In this document: positions 1-7,723 of the stretch, piece after piece | Position numbering within the stretch: the first letter of the stretch is position 1 | Layout: each line of letters starts with the position of its first letter | Assembly: GCA_013152695.1 (NCBI GenBank) | Contig: JAADFV010000411.1 | Location: 1 to 22,700, forward strand | DNA from: Chloroflexota bacterium | Lineage (GTDB): Bacteria; Chloroflexota; Anaerolineae; J102 | Reading direction: 5' to 3' | DNA: 22,700 nt | The notes under the pieces: model-generated | What the model saw: only the letters and a program-made list of their open reading frames with translations | The model's database searches: none | Told to the model about the DNA's origin: nothing | Translations under genes and position numbers: made by a program

Positions 1-515
1 GGAGGAATCGCCTTTTCGCTTTCTCCCAGGTTCATGTAGCTTTCGCCGACAAAGTAATAGGCTGTCTGCAGGATCAAATCTGCTTTGGCCGTAGGGCTGT
101 CCTTGCGCATATCGATGAATTTTTCGAGGAGGGGAATAGCCTCAGAGGGTTGTGACATGCGGACATGAGAGAGACCAGCGATGAGAAGTGCCCCGGCATT
201 CTCGGGATCGGAAGCAAGAACTTGATTTGCCTGCTCGAGTGCTTCTGGGAGCATACGGTTTTCGTAGTAGACTTGCGCGAGGTTGACGCGAATGTCTGGG
301 TCTTGAGGGTTGTCTTTGACCGCTTGCTCAGCCTCTTGCACGGCAAGTTCGGCCGGGGAAAGGTCTCCGCGGGAATGGAAGCGATCCCAGTAGTAGTAGG
401 CGCTGAAGGCACCGACAATGACGATGAGCAGAACGACTACGGTAATAATCGCTCGGCGGATATTACGCGTGCTCAGAAGGTCTTTTTCTGGCAGGGAATG
501 GTTGGTAGTGGACAT
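1..515 (-). CDS. Membrane-anchored TPR protein (3' end outside window)
   Basis: I translated this by hand from an ATG at 513-515; the frame stays open to the window edge, giving at least 171 residues. The N-terminus is short and cytoplasmic, followed by one hydrophobic segment at about residues 21-41 (AIITVVVLLIVIVGAF), so it is probably an inner-membrane protein facing outward. From about residue 57 it shows helical repeats of tetratricopeptide type (VNLAQVYYENRMLPEALEQA, then SEAIPLLEKF, then YYFVGESYMNLGESEKAI). A strong ribosome site, AAGGAGGGG, lies about 11 nt upstream, and the start is 22 nt after the stop of the haem protein gene, so it is the last visible gene of the cytochrome operon. 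TPR proteins beside multihaem cytochromes often scaffold cytochrome assembly (NrfG and CcmI type), but no diagnostic domain is visible, so that role is inference. Confidence 0.8.
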   Translation of the reverse strand, partial: MSTTNHSLPEKDLLSTRNIRRAIITVVVLLIVIVGAFSAYYYWDRFHSRGDLSPAELAVQEAEQAVKDNPQDPDIRVNLAQVYYENRMLPEALEQANQVLASDPENAGALLIAGLSHVRMSQPSEAIPLLEKFIDMRKDSPTAKADLILQTAYYFVGESYMNLGESEKAIP

Positions 516-537
516 GTTGAAGGATACCCCTCCTTGT

Positions 538-2115
538 TCAGGGGTTGGTGATGATGCCGCCAGGATGGCAACGGCTGCAGAGGACATCCTGATGGCACGT
601 GTAGCATACTTGTCCTCCCCGCTTTTGATATTCTTCAGCGTGGGAGTAAAGCATGTCGGGAGGATGGGAGAGGTTGTGGCAGGCGCTGTTGCTGCAAAAA
701 CGTTGGCCGTGACAATCGTAACAACCCTCTTTCTGGGCATCCTGAACATCCCGATGCTCGATGGTCCAGCGGAAATCGGCATGGGATTCAGGGATTTGCC
801 CGATAATTACAGGCGCTTCAACCAGCATATCTGTGCCCCAGCCGACGATGGGTACTGTATGGCAGAGGTTGCATTTGACGCTGATGGTTTCGATCTCGTT
901 TCCACTCTTATCGAGAGATACATGCTTGCCGTCATGACAACGGAAGCAGCCGGGGAAGGGATTGTGCCGGGCGTTGTTGGGATTGGTTTTCCAGTTTAGC
1001 TGCATCTCAGGAAAGTGCGTCTCGGAGTACAAACGTTTGATCTCGCGGAGACTGGCATTGACCTTTGCTTCGAATTCAGAGGAGTTGACGTAGGTTGAGG
1101 AAAGGTCTTCGCCTTCCGCTGTGTTTTGATTTCGAACACGAAGATAATAGTCGCGCAGGGCGTCGATGGCAGCGAAGGCTTCGGCATCTGACGAGTAGTC
1201 GTTATTCAACAATTCGACGGCCTTGGCACGAATGTAAGGAAGGTCGCGGGAAATACGGCCTGCTTCGATGCTCTTGTCAACGATGGATTCGGGAGGGGGA
1301 ATGAAGTGGGCTGTACGGTTATGGCAGTCGATGCAATCCATTTCCCGGACTTTGCCTTCGGCGCGGGCTTCTTCGACGAAGGAACCCCAGGCCATGTTGA
1401 GCATATCACGGGCGTAGAATTCCTTGAACGAACCATCCTCCTGCTCCATTCCGACCCAGAGAATGACCTGGCGTTGATCATCGGCGGCAATGTAATAGAC
1501 AGGATTGGAGATGTGCCAGTGGATGCCTTCGCTAACGCCGCCTTCCCGCTGCCAGCCACCCATCTTCAGGATAAAGGTGGATTGGACGGGTGTATTCTCT
1601 TCATCATTATCGAAGTGCTTGACGATCTTGATGATGTTATCTTTGAACATCGTAGGAGCGTGGCACTCTTCGCAGGTTTCACGAGCGGGTCGGAGGTCGT
1701 GTACGGGGCTCTTGATCGGACGGCTGTAGGAGTCGGTCATCACGGCGTAGACCTGTCTAAGGCCGTCGATCTTCGACTTGATAAAGAAGGAGGCTCCGGG
1801 GCCGATGTGGCACATGGCACAATCGACGTTGGCATGCGGTGATTCTTCGTATCGTACAAATTCGGGCTTCATGACATGGCAAGTCTGTCCACAAAATTCG
1901 GCGCTTTCTGTGTATTCATAAGTCTTAACGCCGCTTATGACAATGATGACGCCCAATAACAGGAACCCCGCAATACCCAACCCTAGCTTGCGACGATGTG
2001 AAGGTTGATTCAAGTCAATTTTCACGACCGGAAGGCGTCGGCGAAGTTTTTCTATGGAGTTTTCAGGGGAGTTTTCCCCTGCTTTAGGCTTCTTCCGGAA
2101 TGAGAATCGGCTCAT
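538..2115 (-). CDS. NapC/NirT-type membrane cytochrome c with ten haem motifs
   Basis: The 525-residue product has a cytoplasmic head rich in Lys and Arg, one membrane anchor at about residues 46-62, then a periplasmic domain. The motif FCGQTCHVMKPEF at 74-86 is the NapC/NirT/NrfH-type first haem site just outside the membrane, where such proteins take electrons from quinol. Haem-binding motifs are at residues 75-80 (CX3CH), 99-103, 148-152, 261-265, 390-394, 415-419, 465-469, 474-480 (CX4CH), 504-508 and 513-517. Eight are standard CXXCH and two have wider spacing, so ten haems are possible but not certain. Family NapC proteins carry four to five haems; the long C-terminal part is an extension with a dense five-haem cluster. 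The start ATG lies inside the upstream cytochrome b gene (32-nt overlap) and has no clear ribosome site, which suggests translational coupling. Confidence 0.9.
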   Translation of the reverse strand: MSRFSFRKKPKAGENSPENSIEKLRRRLPVVKIDLNQPSHRRKLGLGIAGFLLLGVIIVISGVKTYEYTESAEFCGQTCHVMKPEFVRYEESPHANVDCAMCHIGPGASFFIKSKIDGLRQVYAVMTDSYSRPIKSPVHDLRPARETCEECHAPTMFKDNIIKIVKHFDNDEENTPVQSTFILKMGGWQREGGVSEGIHWHISNPVYYIAADDQRQVILWVGMEQEDGSFKEFYARDMLNMAWGSFVEEARAEGKVREMDCIDCHNRTAHFIPPPESIVDKSIEAGRISRDLPYIRAKAVELLNNDYSSDAEAFAAIDALRDYYLRVRNQNTAEGEDLSSTYVNSSEFEAKVNASLREIKRLYSETHFPEMQLNWKTNPNNARHNPFPGCFRCHDGKHVSLDKSGNEIETISVKCNLCHTVPIVGWGTDMLVEAPVIIGQIPESHADFRWTIEHRDVQDAQKEGCYDCHGQRFCSNSACHNLSHPPDMLYSHAEEYQKRGGQVCYTCHQDVLCSRCHPGGIITNP

Positions 2116-3055
2116 GAATTATTTCGTTTGCGGCAGCGCTGGAGGTGGGTGAAGTATCTTTGTCGGTGTTTTGGGGTGCCTGTAATGCTGGTAAGTGGGG
2201 CTTTTGCGCGCCATCCTTTCCAGCCATTACCTTCTGGACATATTCGTAAGCAGCAATAATACGCTCATATTCTAGGGGATGTTCATGAATCATTTCTTCT
2301 TCGGTCATATAACCCGTAAACATACTTCGATTTCGTACTTTGATCTGGGTGTGATACATGTGCCAGGTAAGAATGGCTAAGGTGGCAAGGATAGCTTCCC
2401 AACCATGCAAAGCACGGGAGATGGGTATGGCACTGCCGGGCAGGATTTTTGTAACGAAGGTGGGGAACCACATGATGATACCGGTGACGATCATCAGTGC
2501 CTGGCCCCAGAGAAGGGCCCAGTATTCCAGTTTTTCTTCGATGCTGTAACGATCGAATTTGGGTCGTTCCATTGCCTTACCCAGGTTGTATTTCACCATT
2601 TGTACAAGATCGATGAAATCCTGTTTGCGAGGCCACATGGCGCCGCGTTCTCTTTTGACAAACCATATCTCTAAAATTTCCCAGACATGGTAAAGTGAGA
2701 CAGCAATGAGAACGATGGCAGCCAGGTGATGGATGGAACGCATCCCTTCGATACCACCAAGAATATTGATGGTCACGGCAACAGCGGTATGTTCACTGAA
2801 ATGTTGCAAGAGGCCGGTGATCGCAAGCAAAGTGAATGTGGTCAGCAGAATCATGTGCTGGTATCTTTGCGATCGATCAAAACGCTGGAAAATGACAGTG
2901 CCGTCGGGTAGCACCTGCATGCGAGAGGCCAAGGCCTGTGCTTCATGCAAGCGGCGAGCCCACACCTCTTGTTTAATTTGCTCGAGATCGATGTCATCGT
3001 TCTCGGGCTTATGGCTTATTTGTTTGTAATGTTTAGCTTTCGGGATGGAAGTCAT
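2084..3055 (-). CDS. Cytochrome b, four-helix di-haem type
   Basis: The 323-residue protein has four predicted membrane helices at about 67-85, 106-128, 178-200 and 215-238. Histidines sit in or next to them (H67, H109, H110, H123, H217, H232, H235), the pattern of FdnI/HydC-like b-type cytochromes that bind two haems b and exchange electrons with the quinone pool. N- and C-terminal tails (about 60 and 80 residues) are hydrophilic; the C-terminal tail is rich in Pro, Ala, Thr and Ser. It lies between two multihaem c-type cytochrome genes and overlaps both (23 nt upstream, 32 nt downstream), so it is most likely the quinone-reactive subunit of one complex. Geobacter Cbc-type complexes have the same division of labour, but I cannot show direct homology. 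An AGGTAG-like site precedes the ATG. Confidence 0.88.
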   Translation of the reverse strand: MTSIPKAKHYKQISHKPENDDIDLEQIKQEVWARRLHEAQALASRMQVLPDGTVIFQRFDRSQRYQHMILLTTFTLLAITGLLQHFSEHTAVAVTINILGGIEGMRSIHHLAAIVLIAVSLYHVWEILEIWFVKRERGAMWPRKQDFIDLVQMVKYNLGKAMERPKFDRYSIEEKLEYWALLWGQALMIVTGIIMWFPTFVTKILPGSAIPISRALHGWEAILATLAILTWHMYHTQIKVRNRSMFTGYMTEEEMIHEHPLEYERIIAAYEYVQKVMAGKDGAQKPHLPALQAPQNTDKDTSPTSSAAANEIIHEPILIPEEA

Positions 3056-4373
3056 TATCGCTACCTAATTCCTCTTCGAGTTCTTCTTCGGCTTTGGCGA
3101 TAGCTTTGCGCAGTTTTTCGCGCTTTTCGCTCCAACGTTTTCTTGCATCCAGGCCAATATAGACCAGGAAGCCGCCAATAACGCCTGGGATAAGCAAATA
3201 TCCGTAAGCGATATTGACCAAATATAAGAAGGGGGTTTGCTCTAGGGTGGGGACATAGTGGCTCAGCCAGGCTTGTGGGAAGCGGATGGAGGCATCTTCG
3301 TGGCACTGCTGGCAGGTGGCTTGCAAGTTTGTGGGATAGATCGTCGAGCGAGGATCATCAGGAGGAAGGATGTTGTGGGTGCCATGGCAGTCGAAACAGA
3401 CGGCCTCGTCGCCAGGACGGCCAGCGTCTTCACGCCGGAAAAGGTTGACCGAACGGCCATGAAAGTCACTGAGATAGGTCTGGAAAACTGCGGTAGAGAT
3501 ACCGTACTTACCCATCAGTTTCTCATCGGCATGGCAACCGCCGCAGATGGCAATGCTGTCATTGCGGAAAGAGGTATCATGGGGACCTCGTACTTTGTGT
3601 ACGCCATGACAGTCGACACAGGTGGGTACGTCGGGATTGGAGTCTTCCTCGAGAGCTGCACCGTGAACACTGGCACTGTAGGTGGAATAGACCGCACGGT
3701 GGCAGTCGCCGCAAATACGTGATATTTTGGCTCGTGGCTGGTCAGGATTGGAAATATCGTGGCTGCCGTGGCAATCTACACAGACCGGCGCGTAACGATT
3801 CCCTCCCTGTTGCACTTTGACATGGATGCTATCGGTGGAGATTTTGAATTCTTCTTTATGGCAGGAACTGCATGCATTGTTGATACTGAGAGTCATATCG
3901 CGTTGATCGTCGTAGGGCAAATCTACCGTCAAAGCGACATCCGGTGTGCCCGGTGTTCCCCCTTCCTCGGGGTGGCAAGTCATGCAGTCGATCTGCTTTC
4001 CTCCTGCTTCGTGGGGATAACGTTTGGTTTGGGTATGGCAGGCAATGCATTCCAGGCCGGCGGGTCCGTGCACCGAATTTTCGAATTCACCGCTATCCAC
4101 ATACAAGTAAATGAAGTCGCCATTGCGGAAGCGGCCCTTGAAATTGTGGTCGGTGTGACACATCCGGCAGTTTTCGTCTGCAGAGACATTCGATAGGGGT
4201 GTGGGTGTTGGCACCGGGGTGGGACTATCTTGTGCCTGTACTGATGAAGTGCCTGTCATGAAAAGAAGCGCTACCAAAATAATTACAACGACTAGAGGCA
4301 AATGTAACCACTTTGGAATAGCGCCTGACTCTCTCATACCGTCCTCTCGAGAAGACATTCTCTTCACACTCAT
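3033..4373 (-). CDS. Membrane-anchored decahaem cytochrome c
   Basis: The 446-residue protein has an N-terminal hydrophobic segment at about 22-40, then a Pro/Thr linker (PTPVPTPTPL, 51-60). Ten standard CXXCH motifs start at residues 69, 109, 130, 168, 198, 221, 252, 277, 326 and 354. Several read CVDCHG or CFDCHGTH, typical of the doubled-CXXCH cytochrome families. A second membrane helix at about 383-405 and a charged coiled tail (KREKLRKAIAKAEEELEEEL) end the protein, so the haem domain is periplasmic and the C-terminus cytoplasmic. Its ATG overlaps the stop of the receiver-like gene as ATGA (4370-4373), and its 3' end overlaps cytochrome b. Role inferred: periplasmic electron wire for the cytochrome b subunit. 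No substrate-specific catalytic motif could be recognised. Confidence 0.9.
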   Translation of the reverse strand: MSVKRMSSREDGMRESGAIPKWLHLPLVVVIILVALLFMTGTSSVQAQDSPTPVPTPTPLSNVSADENCRMCHTDHNFKGRFRNGDFIYLYVDSGEFENSVHGPAGLECIACHTQTKRYPHEAGGKQIDCMTCHPEEGGTPGTPDVALTVDLPYDDQRDMTLSINNACSSCHKEEFKISTDSIHVKVQQGGNRYAPVCVDCHGSHDISNPDQPRAKISRICGDCHRAVYSTYSASVHGAALEEDSNPDVPTCVDCHGVHKVRGPHDTSFRNDSIAICGGCHADEKLMGKYGISTAVFQTYLSDFHGRSVNLFRREDAGRPGDEAVCFDCHGTHNILPPDDPRSTIYPTNLQATCQQCHEDASIRFPQAWLSHYVPTLEQTPFLYLVNIAYGYLLIPGVIGGFLVYIGLDARKRWSEKREKLRKAIAKAEEELEEELGSDNDFHPES

Positions 4374-4831
4374 ACTTCCTTCTGGGTAACATGATGGAGC
4401 ATGTCACGGTAGGCGTCGACCAGAACGTGACTTGCGATGGGACAAAGATAGGAGTTACCGCTTCCAAGGGTGCAAACCGAATCGATTAGTTCGGATGCTC
4501 CTTCCCACTTGCAGATGCAGCCTCTCAACCCCCAGGGTGCCAGCTCGATGAAGAGTGTTCGTACCTGGTCCGGTGAGCATTCCAGGGCCAAAGTTCGTAG
4601 TTGCGGCTGTGCCTGGCGCAATTGAAAGAGCAAATCCATTTCTGGCATACCGCTACTGGCAGCATGAAAGACCAATACATCGGGCTTAAAACGCCACGTC
4701 AGCATCAGAGCATCTTCATTCGCCTCGACAGCTCCAACTACCTTTATTTGGGCGCATCCTGAGAGCTGTTTTTCGATTTCAGAGCGAATGCTGTCAGAAT
4801 TGCTGACAATCAAAACTTTGATATCCTTCAT
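4370..4831 (-). CDS. Degenerate receiver-only protein, NarL-like
   Basis: I chose the ATG at 4831 (153 residues) because MKDIKVLIVSNSD aligns with the start of the receiver encoded at 5121-5774; the longer GTG-started reading from 4966 adds a low-complexity 45-residue head made of leader DNA. The fold pattern of a CheY-like receiver is kept, and the end (GNSYLCPIASHVLVDA) matches GNSYLYPPIAKLVLDA of the neighbouring regulator. The acidic pair D10-D11 is replaced by S10-N11, the phospho-acceptor D56 by H56, and the usual Thr is lost; Lys108 in CICKW remains. The DNA-binding domain is absent. It therefore looks like a duplicated, truncated regulator that cannot be phosphorylated normally. It is the first gene of the cytochrome operon and its stop overlaps the decahaem start by 4 nt. 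No ribosome site is visible before this ATG, so the start is uncertain. Confidence 0.75.
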   Translation of the reverse strand: MKDIKVLIVSNSDSIRSEIEKQLSGCAQIKVVGAVEANEDALMLTWRFKPDVLVFHAASSGMPEMDLLFQLRQAQPQLRTLALECSPDQVRTLFIELAPWGLRGCICKWEGASELIDSVCTLGSGNSYLCPIASHVLVDAYRDMLHHVTQKEV

Positions 4832-4921
4832 ATTTGAGGAAGTCACTTTGGACTTGGATTTGGCAGGTGTTGCAGAGCTAAAAGGAGAACTTAAAGTGGG
4901 AATGTGGGGAAGGGTGTTAAT

Positions 4922-4951
4922 CTGTGAATATTGTAACTGTGAATATTGTAA
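4922..4951 (-). repeat. Perfect 15-bp tandem direct repeat in operon leader
   Basis: CTGTGAATATTGTAA occurs twice head to tail (4922-4936 and 4937-4951) upstream of the receiver-like gene. On the minus strand each copy contains TTACAATATTCAC, including a TACAAT -10-like hexamer, and its ends show weak dyad symmetry (GTNA...TNAC). It may be a paired regulator site or duplicated promoter; no good -35 hexamer was found at 16-18 nt from either copy. Confidence 0.6.
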
Positions 4952-4971
4952 CGCTTTCGTACCCACAATAG

Positions 4972-4991
4972 AATAAGGTGTTCACCTTATT
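4972..4991. promoter_or_regulatory. 20-bp palindrome, candidate operator of the cytochrome operon
   Basis: AATAAGGTG-TT-CACCTTATT is a perfect inverted repeat with 9-bp arms and a 2-bp centre. The short centre makes an RNA hairpin unlikely and a dimeric-regulator DNA site more likely. It lies about 140 bp upstream of the chosen start of the receiver-like gene and 20 bp from the tandem repeat at 4922-4951. No known consensus is claimed for it. Confidence 0.55.
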
Positions 4992-5120
4992 TTAATGAGG
5001 TTAATCCCCTATTCATCTAAGCTCTCATTTTTCTGTTCCCAGACTGCTCTTTTCCCTCGATGAGAATGTCAATTTCTCACTGACAATGAGCTTTCAACCA
5101 CTTCCCAAATGCCCCTCTCC

Positions 5121-5774
5121 TCAATCTCCATAGGGATCGATCAGGTGTCTTCGCACCGCATAACGGACGATTTCTGCAACATTGTGCAGGCCTAGTTTGT
5201 TCATGGTGTGAGTGCGATGCACATCCACTGTCTTAGGGCTGATATGTAAAATTTTGGCGATTTGACTGTTGGTGCGACCTTGCGCCACGAGGATGAGGAC
5301 TTCCCGCTCGCGCGGGGTCAGAATTTGGTCGGGGTCAGAGGCATCCTGACCGGACATCAAGGCATCAAGCACCAGTTTGGCGATGGGTGGGTAAAGGTAA
5401 GAGTTCCCTTCGTATACGGCATGAATGCCTTTGATGAAATCTGTATCTGCGGCCTGCTTGAGGACATAGCCGGCCGCTCCCGCTTCTAACAGAGGCAAAA
5501 CATATTCTTTGTTCCCATACTGAGTGAGCATAAGAATACGGGCATCGGGATGCTCTTCGAGAATATAGCGGGTAGCAATCAGGCCGTTCATGCCGGGCAT
5601 GTGAACATCCATGACGATCACATCTGGCTCCAGTTCACGTACTTTTTGGATTGCCTCTTCGCCGCCTCCTGCCTCGCCGACAACTTCGATATCGTCGTAG
5701 GTGCTTAACAGAGAACGAAGTCCTGCACGAAGAATAGCATGGTCATCGACAAGGAGTACTTTGATCTTGGCCAT
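5121..5774 (-). CDS. NarL/FixJ-family response regulator
   Basis: The 217-residue protein has a receiver domain at 1-125 with acidic pair D10-D11, phospho-acceptor D56 (DVIVMDVHMPG), T84 and K106 all intact, then a LuxR-type helix-turn-helix at about 151-210 (LTPREREVLILVAQGRTNSQ). It should be phosphorylated by the adjacent kinase and bind DNA as a dimer. The ATG at 5774 is chosen over a TTG four codons upstream because GCGAGGAAAA gives it a ribosome site. It begins inside the 3' end of the kinase gene (stop at 5743), indicating coupled translation. Likely targets are the cytochrome operon downstream and its own operon, by position only. The order and type match NarX-NarL and related systems that respond to electron acceptors; the actual signal is unknown. 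Confidence 0.93.
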   Translation of the reverse strand: MAKIKVLLVDDHAILRAGLRSLLSTYDDIEVVGEAGGGEEAIQKVRELEPDVIVMDVHMPGMNGLIATRYILEEHPDARILMLTQYGNKEYVLPLLEAGAAGYVLKQAADTDFIKGIHAVYEGNSYLYPPIAKLVLDALMSGQDASDPDQILTPREREVLILVAQGRTNSQIAKILHISPKTVDVHRTHTMNKLGLHNVAEIVRYAVRRHLIDPYGD

Positions 5775-7572
5775 TTTTCCTCGCAATATTCAGGGCGTAA
5801 GGAACTTCAATGATAACACGCGTGCCGCTCCCTGGCGATGATTGGATATCTAATGTGCCATTCAGCAAGAACACACGCTCTCTCATCCCCAACAAGCCAT
5901 AATGCCCATTGGCAATATCGAATGCTGTTTCTGTATCAAAACCCCGACCATTATCTTCGATCTCAACCCGCAATTGCTCATCCTGCCATTCGATGTGTAT
6001 CATGACTTCAGTTGCATGTGCGTGCTGGGCAATATTGTTGATAGCTTCTTGGATCACCCGGTAGATGCTGGCCTGCGCGTAGGACGAAATCTCATAAGGT
6101 GTTCCTCTCACTTCCATTTTTGCCGAAATACCCAGCGGTTCAAGACGGACATCGGCATACCAGTGCACCGCCGGCACCAGACCGTATTCATCCAGCAGTC
6201 CTGGCCGTAAGTCCAACACAATCCGATTTACTCCTTCAAGAGTCTGCACAGCTTGCGTGCGGAGCACCGTTAGTTGTTCTAAGACTTCCTCTTCCTCGGC
6301 AATACGAGAAAGAACACCCAAACGGACTATAAGATTAGCCAGCTCCTGACTTGTAGAATCATGTAGTTCGCGTGATACTCGTCGCCGTTCCTCCTCTTGG
6401 GAAGAAATGAGCTGGGCGAGGAGATGCTCCCGTACCCGGCAGACATCGGCCAGTGCCCGCGATTTTTCCTCGACTTGTTCTTCCAGGCTCTCGGTCAGGG
6501 CGCGCTCGTGCTCGATCAATTCTTTCAGGCGTAAGCGCATCTGATCGAAGCTAATGGTCAAATCATAGATTTCTGCAACTCCTGAAGGCTCGAGGGGCTC
6601 ATCCAGTTCGCCGGCAGCGATTCGTTGCATCGACCGATTGAGGGAATGTAAGGGACGAAAGATGTTGGCGATATGGAATTGAATCAGAAGGAGCGCCAGA
6701 GCAATGATTAAGATTCCAAAAACTATTCCCCAACGAATGGTGTGCCAGAGCGCTTTGTACACATTTTCGGCATTCTTGATCAAGGCGATAGCATATGGGC
6801 CAGAGTTCGGTAGCATCAATGGTGCTACCAAGACCCGGTAAGGTGCCTTATCGACACGAATGGTATAAGGTTGAAGCACTTCCTCCGTTTGACTCTCTAT
6901 GGCTTGATGAAGTGAATCCGAAACTGCAGCAGGGATGTCGCCTGCGTCTGATCTCACCTGTATCTCACCATCGGTCAATACAACTACACCACTGACACCC
7001 CCTGCCAAGGTGTCCAGAAATGTAGAGTTAACCTCACGTGTAAGAAGGAATACGGCATCAATCTCGCCACTGGCCTTTGCATGAGGCATCACCGACATCA
7101 ACCATATTTTTCCGTCGGCGGTTGCTATTTTGGCAATTGAGCGACCGTTAAATCCCATCTTTACGATATCAAGACCGAGAACGGTAGCATCATCCAGATG
7201 GGGTGAGGTCGACAGAGTGAGGACGCTGTCTGAATCTGAGATCAAGTAGATGCCGTCGGAGCCGTGCGTCCTCTGATAGAGTGCCATCAGGCGCCGTAGC
7301 TGCCGATCGTCATGAGTAGCCATCGTATCTTCGAAGGCATCGAATTCGGCAAGCAGGTGTGCCTCATCCCGCAGATAATAACTCGTGTCCACTAATGAGC
7401 GACGCATTGTTAATATCTGTTGATATAATTCCCGATCCAGGCAGCCCTGCACACACCGCATGATTATGATACCAAGGGGGACAAGAATGATCAGCATCAG
7501 CAGTATCAAGACCAATACAGTGACAAATTGCTTGACAGGAGAGCTCAAACGCTTCCTAAAGGATATCAGCAC
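5743..7572 (-). CDS. NarX-like membrane sensor histidine kinase
   Basis: The 609-residue protein has membrane helix 1 at about 16-38, an extracytoplasmic sensor of about 240 residues resembling the Cache/CHASE group (GIYLISDSDS..., DGKIWLMS), and helix 2 at about 279-299. A HAMP linker follows at 300-352, then a coiled coil. The HisKA_3 dimerisation helix carries phospho-site H404 in RRVSRELHDSTSQELANL. The ATPase domain shows the N box (EAINNIAQHAHA, 509-520), DNGRGFD (540-546), GLLGMRERV (559-567) and GSGTRV (581-586), so all catalytic parts are present. The start is GTG at 7572, supported by GGAGG about 11 nt upstream. It overlaps the response regulator gene and forms a two-component pair with it. 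No cysteine cluster or PAS/GAF domain is visible between HAMP and HisKA_3. Confidence 0.93.
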   Translation of the reverse strand: MLISFRKRLSSPVKQFVTVLVLILLMLIILVPLGIIIMRCVQGCLDRELYQQILTMRRSLVDTSYYLRDEAHLLAEFDAFEDTMATHDDRQLRRLMALYQRTHGSDGIYLISDSDSVLTLSTSPHLDDATVLGLDIVKMGFNGRSIAKIATADGKIWLMSVMPHAKASGEIDAVFLLTREVNSTFLDTLAGGVSGVVVLTDGEIQVRSDAGDIPAAVSDSLHQAIESQTEEVLQPYTIRVDKAPYRVLVAPLMLPNSGPYAIALIKNAENVYKALWHTIRWGIVFGILIIALALLLIQFHIANIFRPLHSLNRSMQRIAAGELDEPLEPSGVAEIYDLTISFDQMRLRLKELIEHERALTESLEEQVEEKSRALADVCRVREHLLAQLISSQEEERRRVSRELHDSTSQELANLIVRLGVLSRIAEEEEVLEQLTVLRTQAVQTLEGVNRIVLDLRPGLLDEYGLVPAVHWYADVRLEPLGISAKMEVRGTPYEISSYAQASIYRVIQEAINNIAQHAHATEVMIHIEWQDEQLRVEIEDNGRGFDTETAFDIANGHYGLLGMRERVFLLNGTLDIQSSPGSGTRVIIEVPYALNIARKNGQDQSTPCR

Positions 7573-7580
7573 GCTGATAT
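7563..7580 (-). promoter_or_regulatory. Dyad across the kinase start codon
   Basis: ATATCAGC-AC-GCTGATAT has perfect 8-bp arms around the GTG start codon (7570-7572) of the kinase gene, directly beside its ribosome site. In mRNA a 7-bp stem with a four-base CGUG loop would put the start codon in the loop; as DNA it could be an operator. Function is unproven. Confidence 0.45.
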
Positions 7581-7693
7581 TTCCTCCGAAAATCAGATAT
7601 CATAACCATAGTCGATGACCATTCATGGTAAGGAGAGGTAAAATTCCCTCTCATCAACGGCAGAAGAGAGGACGAGCCTTATAAGCTGGACGA

Positions 7694-7723
7694 ATTATAC
7701 CTCTTCTGACCCCAATCAGCCAA
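7694..7723 (-). promoter_or_regulatory. Promoter for the kinase-regulator operon
   Basis: On the minus strand TTGGCT (7718-7723), an 18-bp spacer and TATAAT (7694-7699) form a housekeeping-type promoter. Transcription would start near 7687, giving a leader of about 115 nt before the GTG at 7572. The -10 box is a full consensus match; the -35 box matches four of six. Confidence 0.6.

Noticed and set aside
4832..4966. N-terminal extension of the receiver-like protein from a GTG at 4966
   Set aside because: The added 45 residues are low in complexity and encode the tandem repeat (QYSQLQYSQ). The paralogous regulator starts at the position matching the ATG at 4831.
5061..5090. TGTCA-N9-TGACA inverted repeat after the response regulator gene, considered as a terminator or operator
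   Set aside because: Only five base pairs are perfect and no T-run follows on either strand.
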